Source: an uncultured Mycoplasmatota bacterium
Lineage (GTDB): Bacteria; Bacillota_I; Bacilli_A; RF39; UBA660
DNA: 64,000 bases
NCBI GenBank assembly: GCA_900546245.1
Contig: URBY01000001.1
Coordinates: forward strand, 1 to 64,000
Direction: 5' to 3'
A program made the translations under genes and the position numbers. This document shows positions 19,907 to 29,500 of this stretch, in pieces. Every line of letters starts with the position of its first letter. The first letter of the stretch is position 1. Below the pieces are notes generated by a model. It searched no databases, was not told the DNA's origin, and saw only the letters and a list, made by a program, of their open reading frames with translations.

Positions 19907-19930
19907 AATCCTCCTTTTAATATAAAAATA

Positions 19931-19949
19931 AAATCCTTAAAAAGGATTT
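19931..19949 (-). terminator. Terminator of tRNA-His
   Basis: Minus-strand AAATCC, loop, GGATTT, then TATTTTTA, 10 bases after the tRNA CCA end. Confidence 0.65.
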
Positions 19950-19959
19950 ATTTCATTAA

Positions 19960-20036
19960 TGGGGCGAAATAAGGGAGTCGAACCCTTGCATAACAGAGCC
20001 ACAATCTGCCGTGTTAACCACTTCACCAATTCCGCC
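19960..20036 (-). tRNA. tRNA-His (GTG anticodon)
   Basis: The cloverleaf folds on the minus strand. An extra 5' G pairs with discriminator C73, the histidine identity signature. The acceptor GCGGAAT pairs with ATTTCGC, the anticodon loop is TTGTGGC with anticodon GTG, the T-arm contains GGTTCGACTCC and CCA is encoded. It has its own promoter and terminator. Confidence 0.96.
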
Positions 20037-20053
20037 ATAAAAATTACTCTATT

Positions 20054-20082
20054 AATATAACATATAATTTGTTAAATAACAA
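20054..20082 (-). promoter_or_regulatory. tRNA-His promoter
   Basis: Minus-strand TTGTTA (20077-20082), 17-base spacer, TATATT (20054-20059), 17 bases before the tRNA 5' end. Confidence 0.7.
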
Positions 20083-20126
20083 GTATTTAAAAGAAAAAAG
20101 TGTTCAAATTAGTAATGGTGATAAAT

Positions 20127-21356
20127 ATGTTTGATAGTTATATAGTAAAAAATGAAACACTTTATATAGATTTAAATATTAATTATGATTTTGGGAACTT
20201 TAGAAATACTAAAACAAGTTTTAAAAATGAACTAAAGAAATTTTTAAATAATCTAAAAATAAATTTTAATAAAATTGTTCTTACATGTTCTGGAGTAATA
20301 ATTGGAAGTATTATACTAACAAATAATAATTTTAATAATGAAGTATCTATGAAATATGTTCCAAATATTGATACAAGTATTCCATATGTTACGCATTATG
20401 ATAACGAAAAAAAAGATGACAATATATCAGTAAACAATGATGTAAATGAAACTACAAAAAATGTAAATAATGGTCAAATTATTAACAATAATGTAGAAAA
20501 ATCTGTAAATACAGAGCATTCAAACATAGATAATGTAAGCTTTAATAGCACAACTAATTCTAGTGTGTCAGAAATTACTGTTTATAGGTCAAATGGAAGC
20601 GTAATTAACCTTAATATGACTGATTATTTAATAGGAGTTGTATCATCTGAGATGCCAGCATCATTTAATTTAGAAGCATTAAAGGCACAAAGTGTACTTG
20701 CTAGAACATATGCATTAAAAGCAAAACAAACTGGAAAAAAATTAACAGATACAGTAAGTACTCAAAGTTATATTGACATAGATCAAATGAAAAATAAATG
20801 GGGAAATAGTTTTAATACATATTATAATAAAATTAAAAATGCTGTGGAAAATACAAATGAAGAATATTTAAGCTACAATGGAAATTATATTGAAGCATTA
20901 TATCACTCTACAAATAATGGTAAGACAGAATCATCCCTTGATGTATTTGGAAATTATTATCCATATCTTATTTCAGTATCATCCGAATATGATAAAAATG
21001 CATCAAGTTATTTAAGAACAATAAATATGCCACTTGATACAATATCAAATAAACTTGGATTAAGTTTAAATAATGATTCTGTAATAAGTATTCTTAGTTA
21101 TACAGATGGAGGCAACATAAAAGAAATTAATATTAATGGAAATAATTTTTCTGGTAAAAAAGTAAGAGAACTATTGGGTCTTAGAAGTGCTGACTTCGAT
21201 ATTAGTATTAGTGATAATAATGCAAATATTACAACTAGAGGATATGGTCATGGTGTAGGTATGAGCCAATATGGCGCAAACGGTATGGCAAATGCTGGAT
21301 ATAGTTATAAAGATATTTTATCTCATTATTATCCAGGAACAACACTTACTAAATAA
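20127..21356 (+). CDS. SpoIID/LytB-domain peptidoglycan glycosidase
   Basis: 409 aa from the ATG at 20127 (GGTGAT just upstream); the frame extends to a GTG at 20100 without a site. Cytosolic tail of about 47 residues, one TM (about 48-65), an Asn/Ser-rich linker, then the SpoIID domain: VVSSEMPASFNLEALKAQS with the catalytic-type Glu, ARTYAL, and the C-terminal GYGHGVGMSQYGANGMA motif. SpoIID is a lytic transglycosylase acting on denuded glycan strands during engulfment, but the domain is also found in non-sporulation wall enzymes. No other sporulation gene is seen here, so a general wall role is equally possible. Confidence 0.87.
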   Translation: MFDSYIVKNETLYIDLNINYDFGNFRNTKTSFKNELKKFLNNLKINFNKIVLTCSGVIIGSIILTNNNFNNEVSMKYVPNIDTSIPYVTHYDNEKKDDNISVNNDVNETTKNVNNGQIINNNVEKSVNTEHSNIDNVSFNSTTNSSVSEITVYRSNGSVINLNMTDYLIGVVSSEMPASFNLEALKAQSVLARTYALKAKQTGKKLTDTVSTQSYIDIDQMKNKWGNSFNTYYNKIKNAVENTNEEYLSYNGNYIEALYHSTNNGKTESSLDVFGNYYPYLISVSSEYDKNASSYLRTINMPLDTISNKLGLSLNNDSVISILSYTDGGNIKEININGNNFSGKKVRELLGLRSADFDISISDNNANITTRGYGHGVGMSQYGANGMANAGYSYKDILSHYYPGTTLTK

Positions 21357-21359
21357 AAA

Positions 21360-21387
21360 AACATAAAACTTATTTACGTTTTATGTT
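21360..21387. terminator. Terminator between spoIID-like gene and rluB, stop codon in loop
   Basis: AACATAAAAC (21360-21369), 8-base loop, GTTTTATGTT (21378-21387). On the minus strand a T-run follows and the rluB TAA (21370-21372) is in the loop. On the plus strand it starts 4 bases after the SpoIID-like stop. Confidence 0.75.
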
Positions 21388-22098
21388 ATTAGTATATGCA
21401 TATAATTGTTTTACTTCTTTTATAGTAAGTTTTCTAAATTCGCCAGATGATAAACCTTGAAGAGTTAAAAATGCGATTGACTCTCTTTTTAATTTAATAA
21501 CATTATATCCGGCACTTTCAAATATTCTTTTAACCTCATGATTTCTTCCATCATGAATAGTTATTTCAACAATACATGTATTACTCTTTTTATCAGCACT
21601 TTTTAATTTTACTCTATCAGGAATACATTTTATACCATCTATTACAATTCCACTTTTTATTTTTTTAATTGAATAACCATCTATAATTCCTTCTAGTTTT
21701 GCAATATAAACCTTAGGAATTTTATTTTTTGGATGAAGCATCATATTAGCAAATTCTCCATCATTAGTTAAAAGTATAATACCTGTTGTATCATAATCAA
21801 GTCTTCCAACTGGATAAAGTCTTTTATTTGAACTAAAGAAATCTACTACTGTTTTTCTTCCTTTATCATCTTTTGTAGATGATATTACTCCTCTTGGTTT
21901 ATATAAAATATAATACTCTTTATCTTGCTTTGATATAGTATTTCCGTCTACAATAATTTCTTCATTACCTTCTACTTTTGATCCTAATTCAGTAATTCTC
22001 TCACCATTAACAAATACTTTTCCCTTTACTATATATTCTTCTGCTTTTCTTCTAGAACAAAAACCTGAATCCGCAATTGCTTTTTGTAATCTAACCAT
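21370..22098 (-). CDS. rluB: 16S/23S rRNA pseudouridine synthase (RluB/RsuA family)
   Basis: 242 aa, normal length. N-terminal S4 RNA-binding domain (VRLQKAIADSGFCSRRKAEEYI, residues 2-23 region) followed by the catalytic domain with GRLDYDTTGIILLTNDGEF, where the Asp of LDYDT is the nucleophile, and LHPKNKIPKVYIAKLEG. Isomerises a specific uridine in rRNA. RluB and RsuA cannot be separated by eye; the Gram-positive orthologue is usually called RluB. Start ATG with AGGAGG; terminator at the stop. Confidence 0.93.
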   Translation of the reverse strand: MVRLQKAIADSGFCSRRKAEEYIVKGKVFVNGERITELGSKVEGNEEIIVDGNTISKQDKEYYILYKPRGVISSTKDDKGRKTVVDFFSSNKRLYPVGRLDYDTTGIILLTNDGEFANMMLHPKNKIPKVYIAKLEGIIDGYSIKKIKSGIVIDGIKCIPDRVKLKSADKKSNTCIVEITIHDGRNHEVKRIFESAGYNVIKLKRESIAFLTLQGLSSGEFRKLTIKEVKQLYAYTNNIKRK

Positions 22099-22162
22099 AA
22101 GAATTCCTCCTCGCTAGAAAAGTATACCATGAATAGATAAAATTAGCAAATGTTACACAGAA

Positions 22163-22192
22163 AAAGTTATTCCAGTACACTGTAATAACTTT
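22163..22192 (-). terminator. Terminator of dacF
   Basis: Outer stem AAAGTTATT/AATAACTTT with inner CAG/CTG (22163-22192), T-run on the minus strand. Its first base is the last base of the dacF stop. Confidence 0.75.
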
Positions 22193-23202
22193 TATCTTAC
22201 ATATATTGGTTCTTTATGAACACTATTATTTTTATAGAATACTTCAATATAACCAACTGAACCATCAATTCTATCTTTTTTATTATACATAATTACATTA
22301 GTATTAATATTATCTCTTTCATTATTTTTCATTAGATAATAATAATTACTCTTTACATATAAATTTTTATATTTTTTAGACTTTATCCTTATTTTCTCCT
22401 TATTTATAATCAAATAATTACTATAATTTGCAAACCCATATTCATATAATTTTTTATGTGTATTAAAATCATCTCTATCATTAAATGTAACCGCAATTAA
22501 ATTAACATTCCTTTTAGTTGCACTTGTTACAAGTGTTCTTTTAGCTTTTACTGTATAACCTGTTTTACCACCTGTTGCATATTTATATGAAAATAATAAC
22601 TTATTTTTATTTGTCCAAGAATATACATTTGCATTTGTCTCAACCATTATTTTTTTAGTACTATCTATTTCCTTAAAATCATATAAATTATTTGCATATT
22701 TCATTAAAAGTGCCATATCATAGCAAGTTGAATAATTTCCAGTCTCATCATCATCAAGACCAGATGGATTATTAAATACAGTATTTTTCATACCAATTTC
22801 TCCTGCTTTTTCATTCATTTTATTAACAAATTTATCATGGCCTCCTAAATAATCTTCAATAGCAAGTGCAGCATCATTTCCACTTCTAAGAAGTAGTCCA
22901 TATACTAAATTTCTAAGACTTATTTTTTCTCCTTCTTTAATATATATACCAGAACCATGTGATTTTAATATACTTTCATTAATAGTAACCATATCATCTA
23001 GTTTACCAGATTCAATTGCAAGTACTGCCGTCATTATTTTTGTAGTACTCGCAATTAAATGTTTTTCATTAATATTTTTAGAAAACAATATTCTACCAGA
23101 ATCCTGATCGATAAGTATAGCATTATTACTTGGTACTGATATAGCAAAACAAGTATTTAAACCTATAAAAAATGTAATTATAAAAACTATAAATTTCTTC
23201 AT
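22192..23202 (-). CDS. dacF: D-alanyl-D-alanine carboxypeptidase (DacF/PBP5-like)
   Basis: 336 aa. Signal peptide (residues 1-20, FIVFIITFFIGLNTCFA), then the penicillin-binding catalytic triad of motifs: STTK (about 52-55), SGN (about 113-115) and KTG in TGGKTGYTVKAKRTLV. Removes the terminal D-Ala from peptidoglycan stem peptides outside the membrane. The usual C-terminal amphipathic anchor is short or divergent (end YIEVFYKNNSVHKEPIYVR). Monocistronic. Confidence 0.93.
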   Translation of the reverse strand: MKKFIVFIITFFIGLNTCFAISVPSNNAILIDQDSGRILFSKNINEKHLIASTTKIMTAVLAIESGKLDDMVTINESILKSHGSGIYIKEGEKISLRNLVYGLLLRSGNDAALAIEDYLGGHDKFVNKMNEKAGEIGMKNTVFNNPSGLDDDETGNYSTCYDMALLMKYANNLYDFKEIDSTKKIMVETNANVYSWTNKNKLLFSYKYATGGKTGYTVKAKRTLVTSATKRNVNLIAVTFNDRDDFNTHKKLYEYGFANYSNYLIINKEKIRIKSKKYKNLYVKSNYYYLMKNNERDNINTNVIMYNKKDRIDGSVGYIEVFYKNNSVHKEPIYVR

Positions 23203-23231
23203 ATTTATACCTCTAATAAACTATATGAAAA

Positions 23232-23249
23232 AAGACTATAAATAGTCTT
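23232..23249 (-). terminator. Terminator overlapping the lipoprotein stop
   Basis: AAGACTAT (23232-23239), 2-base loop, ATAGTCTT (23242-23249), T-run on the minus strand; overlaps the TAA at 23248-23250. Confidence 0.65.
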
Positions 23250-23856
23250 ATGAAGTATATATTCCATGTAATTTTTCAATATCACTATTACTTAATTGGT
23301 CTAATTGCCATTCACCATTTACTTTTGTTAAAGTAAATTCAATAGTATATTTTACTGTATCAGTTACTTTTTCCATTTCAGATATTTTATATTCCATAAA
23401 TTTATCTTCATCATAATCAGTAGCTGTAATATTATCTGTTTCATCTGATTTTTCATTAGTAGTTACAGTATCTTCTTCTTTAGCAGTTGTTTTATCTTCT
23501 TTTTTAAATTCATCAGGATGTGAATTTAAATATTCATTTGCTTTTTTAATAGCTGATCCATAATCATATACTGTTATTTCTGCTTCTACAACAGCATTAT
23601 TATCCTCTATTATTTCATCTTTAATCTCATATTTCATATTCTTATATTGCTTAGTCATAAGAGTTTTGTATCTTTCTTGATGATCTGCTACTTTTATATC
23701 ATTTTTAATTGTATTTACTAAATCTTCTATAATATCAGAATTTTCATTTTTATATTTATCTAAAAATTCTGATACCTTTTGTTTTGGTGTAGTAGCAGCA
23801 CCTAATGTACATGCAGATAAAAGAATTACAAATAATGCTAAAAATACTTTTTTCAT
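23248..23856 (-). CDS. Predicted lipoprotein, 202 aa
   Basis: The start is ATG at 23856 after AAGGAGGA; a longer frame to 23907 adds residues upstream of that site. Signal peptide MKKVFLALFVILLSAC with lipobox LSAC, so Cys16 should be lipidated by Lgt (encoded at 54653). The mature part is charged: a helical region, a Thr/Glu/Asp-rich segment and a C-terminal domain reading TVKYTIEFTLTKVNGEWQL, like DUF4878/NTF2-type lumazine-fold lipoproteins. Substrate-binding role not shown. Follows the adhesin gene by about 70 bases. Confidence 0.78.
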   Translation of the reverse strand: MKKVFLALFVILLSACTLGAATTPKQKVSEFLDKYKNENSDIIEDLVNTIKNDIKVADHQERYKTLMTKQYKNMKYEIKDEIIEDNNAVVEAEITVYDYGSAIKKANEYLNSHPDEFKKEDKTTAKEEDTVTTNEKSDETDNITATDYDEDKFMEYKISEMEKVTDTVKYTIEFTLTKVNGEWQLDQLSNSDIEKLHGIYTS

Positions 23857-23919
23857 AAAAATCCTCCTTCTTTTTATATTTTGATTAAATTCCAAATTTT
23901 TATTCAAAAAAATAAAAAA

Positions 23920-23942
23920 ATGAGTAATTATTTTTTACCCAT
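23920..23942 (-). terminator. Terminator with the adhesin stop codon in the loop
   Basis: Minus-strand ATGGGTAA, 7-base loop, TTACTCAT (one G-U), then seven T. The TAA at 23928-23930 is in the loop. Confidence 0.7.
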
Positions 23943-26507
23943 TTTTTTGTTTAAAATTATTAATCCTGCAATTGCTACAACTAATACTGTTATTATAATA
24001 GCATATCTAATTCTTTGTTGTCCTGTTGAAATATTAATAATTAATTCTGCTTGTGCTTCAGCACCTTCACCAACAGTAACTTTTTTATTAATGATTGTTG
24101 TTGTACCAATTACATATCCATTTTCATTAACAACAAAATCAGCATTTGTTTCACTTACCTTTGGAAGTACAAATCCTTCTGGTGCTTCTATTTCAACCAC
24201 TCTGTACTTTCCTTTAGCATTTACATCTACAAAGCAAGTTTCACCATTCGCAACTGGTGAAAATGTATATATATCACTTTTACCAGTTGTATCAAATGTA
24301 TAATTATTTTCCTTTTCATGGAATATTAATGATACATCTTCATATGTTGAATTTTTTTCATTATATACTTGTATTTTAAACTTACCATCAGCTAAATAGT
24401 TGCCATCTTCATCTATTTTATAGAAACAGAACTCTCCTTTTGCATTTGGCCACTCTAATATCTGAGCTGGAGATGTTTGTCCACTTCTTGTTACTACAAC
24501 TTTAATTTCTTTCCATTCAACAGTTGGATCAATCACATATCCATCCACAGTTTTAACTTCTTTTAAATAATATGTCCCAACTGGTAAATAATTAATTGTT
24601 ATTTTACCAGATGCATTTGTAATTAATTGAATTGGTGTTCCTGTTCCACCTTCTGGATATTGATATATTCCTTCACCTGTTTTAGTCAAATTAATTTGCT
24701 TTGACTTATCACTGTTATATAATTCAAAAGTTACACCCGGTAATTTTACATTATTCTTACCTTTTTTAATAATCTCAACCTTTGTTTTATAATTATTAAC
24801 AGTTACAGATGCATTTGATGCTCTTTCATATTTTTTAGTAGTGTAATTATATACGAATAAATCATAATTAACATCTATTTTTATTTTTGTTTCTCTTTCT
24901 TCTTTGGTACTAGAAAGCGTATATGGATATACAACTCCTGTTTCTTCAATTATATATTCACCTTTAGGTAAAAGTGCAAATACATATGTACTTTTATTTG
25001 CATCATATAATGTATTTACATCTCCACTAGATGAATAAACATAACTTCCACTATTTAATTTTTTAAATTTAATATAATTACCATTAGAATCTTTTATTCT
25101 AAAATGAGTTCCCTTTACTACTTCCTTAGTTGTTCCATCAATTTTATTAATAGAATATTTTTTACTTTCATTATAAATATTTACAAGTGCTATCTCATTT
25201 TCAGAGCCAGGTTTTACACTGTTTTTATTAGCTTCAGGAACACTTACAACTGTTTTACCATTTTTTATACTAAATAGAACATAAAAATCTCCTATTTTTT
25301 CATATCCTGGTGGTGTTTGTGTTTCTCTAAATAAATAATAACCTGTTTTTAATAATTTATATTCTTTAGAAGTAGAATTATTTGATAAATCAATTGTATA
25401 AGCAACATTTTTTAAGTCACAATCTCCAGTTGTATTAGTACATTTAAATACATTAAATTTTGCTCCCTTTAAATCTGTTCCTGTATCTTTATCCTTTTTT
25501 ACAATTTTAAATTTACCTTCCTCTGTTTTTACATTTAATGATCTTTCAAATACTTTTTGATAGTTACCCATTAATACATCTTGTAATCCAGCAGTAGCAA
25601 ATCTAAACCATCTAAATGATGAACTACCTGCAACTGTAGTACCTTTTACTAATTTAAATTTTATACTTGCAGGATTTTCAATTGTATTTTTTGAATAAAA
25701 TTTAACTTTACCTCCATTTTTATCAGATATTGATACACCACTTGGAAGTGATGATGTATCTATATTGTATGAACCAACATCAATACCTTCTGATTCATAT
25801 TGTTTAGTCGAATCATTCCAAGATAAAGTAAATGTTTGTCCAAATGCTGCTGGAACATTACCTTCTCCTGATAAATCACGAGCTTGATCTAGTATATTCT
25901 TATATATTGATAGAAGAGCTGGATCACTTGAAACATAATTATATGTATTATTAGGTACACCATTTTGTGGATCATAATTATAATTATGTCTAGCATTTTC
26001 CATTACTTCCCATACAAGTATTTGTGTAACTAATACCCTTCTACATACATTTGCGTCTCTACATGTTGCTTTAAATCCACCACTGTTTGGAACAACAATT
26101 GTTCCTTCTATATTATTATTACCATTTTGATATCCACTTGCTAATATATTTTTTAAAAGTTCTTGCTGTGATGCAGATAGTGTTTGTCCTGTTGTTGTAC
26201 TATATAAATCTGCAAAACCACTATGCTCATAAACAGTTTCTTTTTCATGAACACCTTTACCAGCATGTAAACAGTAACCATGGTAATAATCATTTCCTTG
26301 ATAAACTTCATGTATATTAAACCAAGATGATTGATAAAAGTTATGTGCAACACTATTACTTATATTATATCTACCACCAGGTGCAGTAGTAAATGTTGAT
26401 AATTTAACCCATTTTGTACTATATTCCCATGCTGAAACATTTCGAAATGGAAAGAAGATAATAATTGAAATAAATAATATAATAAATAATCTTAACTTCT
26501 TATTCAT
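23928..26507 (-). CDS. Surface adhesin: thioester domain plus SpaA/Cna-B repeats, membrane anchored
   Basis: 859 aa from the ATG at 26507 (GGAGG 8 bases upstream). Signal peptide (1-26), then a thioester-domain-like module with Cys79 in GYCLHAG and Gln162 in VTQILVW, the expected pair for an internal Cys-Gln thioester. About four prealbumin-like SpaA/Cna-B repeats follow (start points KFKIVKKDKDTG, KYSINKIDG, KVEIIKKG, EFCFYKIDEDG), each with a late Glu as used in isopeptide bonds. The C-terminus is a TM helix plus KKMGKK with no LPXTG. Likely a covalent host- or matrix-binding adhesin. It overlaps the upstream 1349-aa gene by 8 bases. Confidence 0.82.
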   Translation of the reverse strand: MNKKLRLFIILFISIIIFFPFRNVSAWEYSTKWVKLSTFTTAPGGRYNISNSVAHNFYQSSWFNIHEVYQGNDYYHGYCLHAGKGVHEKETVYEHSGFADLYSTTTGQTLSASQQELLKNILASGYQNGNNNIEGTIVVPNSGGFKATCRDANVCRRVLVTQILVWEVMENARHNYNYDPQNGVPNNTYNYVSSDPALLSIYKNILDQARDLSGEGNVPAAFGQTFTLSWNDSTKQYESEGIDVGSYNIDTSSLPSGVSISDKNGGKVKFYSKNTIENPASIKFKLVKGTTVAGSSSFRWFRFATAGLQDVLMGNYQKVFERSLNVKTEEGKFKIVKKDKDTGTDLKGAKFNVFKCTNTTGDCDLKNVAYTIDLSNNSTSKEYKLLKTGYYLFRETQTPPGYEKIGDFYVLFSIKNGKTVVSVPEANKNSVKPGSENEIALVNIYNESKKYSINKIDGTTKEVVKGTHFRIKDSNGNYIKFKKLNSGSYVYSSSGDVNTLYDANKSTYVFALLPKGEYIIEETGVVYPYTLSSTKEERETKIKIDVNYDLFVYNYTTKKYERASNASVTVNNYKTKVEIIKKGKNNVKLPGVTFELYNSDKSKQINLTKTGEGIYQYPEGGTGTPIQLITNASGKITINYLPVGTYYLKEVKTVDGYVIDPTVEWKEIKVVVTRSGQTSPAQILEWPNAKGEFCFYKIDEDGNYLADGKFKIQVYNEKNSTYEDVSLIFHEKENNYTFDTTGKSDIYTFSPVANGETCFVDVNAKGKYRVVEIEAPEGFVLPKVSETNADFVVNENGYVIGTTTIINKKVTVGEGAEAQAELIINISTGQQRIRYAIIITVLVVAIAGLIILNKKMGKK

Positions 26508-29500
26508 TGTCATATCCTCCTTCTTCCATTTCATCTTCTGTAACCTCATTATCTATAATTGTATATTCATCATCATCAACAATTTCTAAGAAATTAGTAA
26601 TAATTGGCTTTATTTTTAAATCTGTTGCTGCAACAAAATTTATATAATCTCCACCATTATTTGTAACTAAATCTAATACAATTGTTATATAATATTTTTC
26701 ACCAGGCATAATCATTGTTTTATTAAGGTCTTTATAATATAAATTACCTTCACTTTCATACCATCCATCATTTTCTGGTAGATTTGGATTAAATGTCATA
26801 CCTTCTGGTATTGTTTCTATAATATTTCCGATTGTACCTGGAAAATATCTTGAGTTTTCAAGTTCAATTAAGTAACTTACTCTAAATGATGTATTTTTTA
26901 AGTTTTTAACATCTATTTTAACTTTATTTTGTTTTTCATAATCATATGATTGAACACCTTTATTAGATGTTACTGTTACATTTGTTATATATTTATTCAT
27001 TTTAATATCAAAATCTTGTCTTACTCTTAAACCTAAATCGATATTTGATGCCGCAACTATATCATTATCTAACTTAACTATATTAGACACTGCTGAACAA
27101 GTTCCATCGTTTAACATATCTGCATCAGAATCTACTAAAGATAAATCTCCTTTACCTGTAGGATCCTGTTTATTTTTTTCTGTTACAGTATATTTATCAC
27201 AATCAAATGTATATTTAACATAATAATTACCAGATGTTAATGCTTTAAATTTATAAGCACCTTTTAAATTTGTTACAGTTTCTTCAACTAATTCATCACT
27301 ATCACTTATAACTTCTAATGGCTTTTTATAATCTGTTACATTTGAAGATGCTTTATATAATTGAACTATAATATCTGATAATCTTGGTTCTTTATTAGAA
27401 TATATTCCATCATAATTTTGATCTTCAAATACATAACCTGATATTGTTCTATTATATACAGAAACTGTTGAAACATTTGAGCTATATACTCTTGTACCTA
27501 TTTCAGTAGATGTACATTCATTTTCATTTGCATCTTCATCCTTACAAATTAAACTATTTTTATGTAACATATAGAAATTATTATTATATGTATCTAATTC
27601 TTTGTTACCTTTTGTTGTTATTACAATATTTATTCCGGTTTCACCTGCGAAATAACTTCCCTTTTGAATTGGATTTGATGAAACAATTTTTATTGCAGTA
27701 ACATCATTAGTTACAAAAGTATAGTTTGTCCATTTTGTCCAATTAACAGAATTTGAATTTTTCATTTCATTATTTAATATTGTTTTAGGATTATCCTTTG
27801 TATAATATGCTTCATAACCTGCTGGTAATGTATTATATATAGAAACACCAATAGTTCCACTATAAGTTGATCCATATGATGAACCAACACCATCACCATT
27901 ATAAGGAAGTATATTTAATAATTCTAAGTTGGCATTATCTGCTACAAGATTTGTAGCCTTCATATTATAACCATAACTTCCATTTGCCTCGATATAATTT
28001 AGACCAACAGAACCAAGTGCTGTAATATCATTTGTATTTCTCAAAATTATTTCTTTTGTATTTGTTCTTAAACTTTCTGGTGTATTTGCTGGAATTTCAA
28101 GTGTTGCATTTGTATTAGGTTTTACCTTACCTGTTATTACCGCTTTTATATTAGCAGCAGTATTATCCAAAGTATTAATAACTACATAAGCATGAATTTT
28201 TAATACTGGTATAGTTCCTGCGGCTGAAACACTTTCTTTTTTTATTTCCTCTGCACTATAGCTATATGAATATGTTAAATAACTTTTACCATTAGCATCT
28301 GTAGCTTCAGATGGAGTACCTACTGGTTTTTTATCTCCCTTTAATACTGCAACCGTCATAGATGTTGGAAGTGTAACACTTACTGTAGCACCTGATATTT
28401 CAGCATTCATATCTGATTTATATATTACTGGTCTTATTTGAATTTCCATTGGATCATTTTGTCCAGAATATATTTCATTTTTCTCTGAATTATTTTTATC
28501 AAGAACTGTTATATCATCTATTGATGCTTTTAATCCTGTTACAATAATACTATTACCATATTTACTTTTTGGGCTTTCCTCTTTTGATACTTTATACATT
28601 GCATTATCATATAATGTTTTGCTATAAGACATATCACTTGTTTGTTTAGACAAATTAACTGGTATTACATTTTTTCCTGATTCATACATATAAAATCTTT
28701 CTTTATTACCATCTTGTTCCCAGTCTGTAAATCCACGTGAGACAACTTGATATGAATTACCAACTAAATTTGTGTTATTTTTAACTTGTGCTTTAAATCT
28801 AAGAGTTGTTGTAACACCTGTTTTGTATGTACTTGAAACATTTAATCTAATAAGAATTATTTTATCACTATTACTGCTATTTACAGCTGTTGCTTCATTT
28901 ATTGATTCATACCATTTAACAGATGAATTTTCTTCTATACATGGTCCGCCATAATAATTCATTAATTCTTCTTTTGATAATTTTGATAAATTAGTTGGAC
29001 AATAGCTTGGTGCATCACTTTTAACTTTAAAATAATTTGAATTCCATTCACCAATACCATAATTTAATGTATATTGATGATTTTTATCCTTATCACTAAA
29101 GTTAATATAATAATCTTTACTTTCATCTGATAAATTATTTATATTTATAATTTTTATTGCTGTATTATCTATTTTTAAATAGTTTGTGATTCCATTTGGT
29201 AAATCATCACCTACATTAAGCCCATAATTTATTGTATCTTGTATATAAAATTCTTCATTATAGTTATAAAATGCAGAATTTGGTAATGTAGTAACTGGTT
29301 TATCTGTTATTTCAGATGTTTGAATATTATTTGAATTAATAAAATCAACTTTTGATAGATAATCCCCTACAAAAGGGACATAATTATCTAACATAGTTAT
29401 ACTCTCACCATTTGCTGATATTGTATAATTAATATTACTCTTATTTGTAAAATCTGTTCTTTCAGTATTAATAATTAATTGTTTTGTTGATACATAATTT

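Noticed and set aside
20127..21356. SpoIID-domain gene as proof of sporulation
   Set aside because: The domain also occurs in non-sporulating bacteria and no other sporulation gene is in the window.
23881..24303. 140-aa open frame on the plus strand opposite the adhesin gene
   Set aside because: Shadow of a strongly supported minus-strand CDS; no ribosome binding site, and its hydrophobic make-up is the usual antisense image of Lys/Glu-rich codons.
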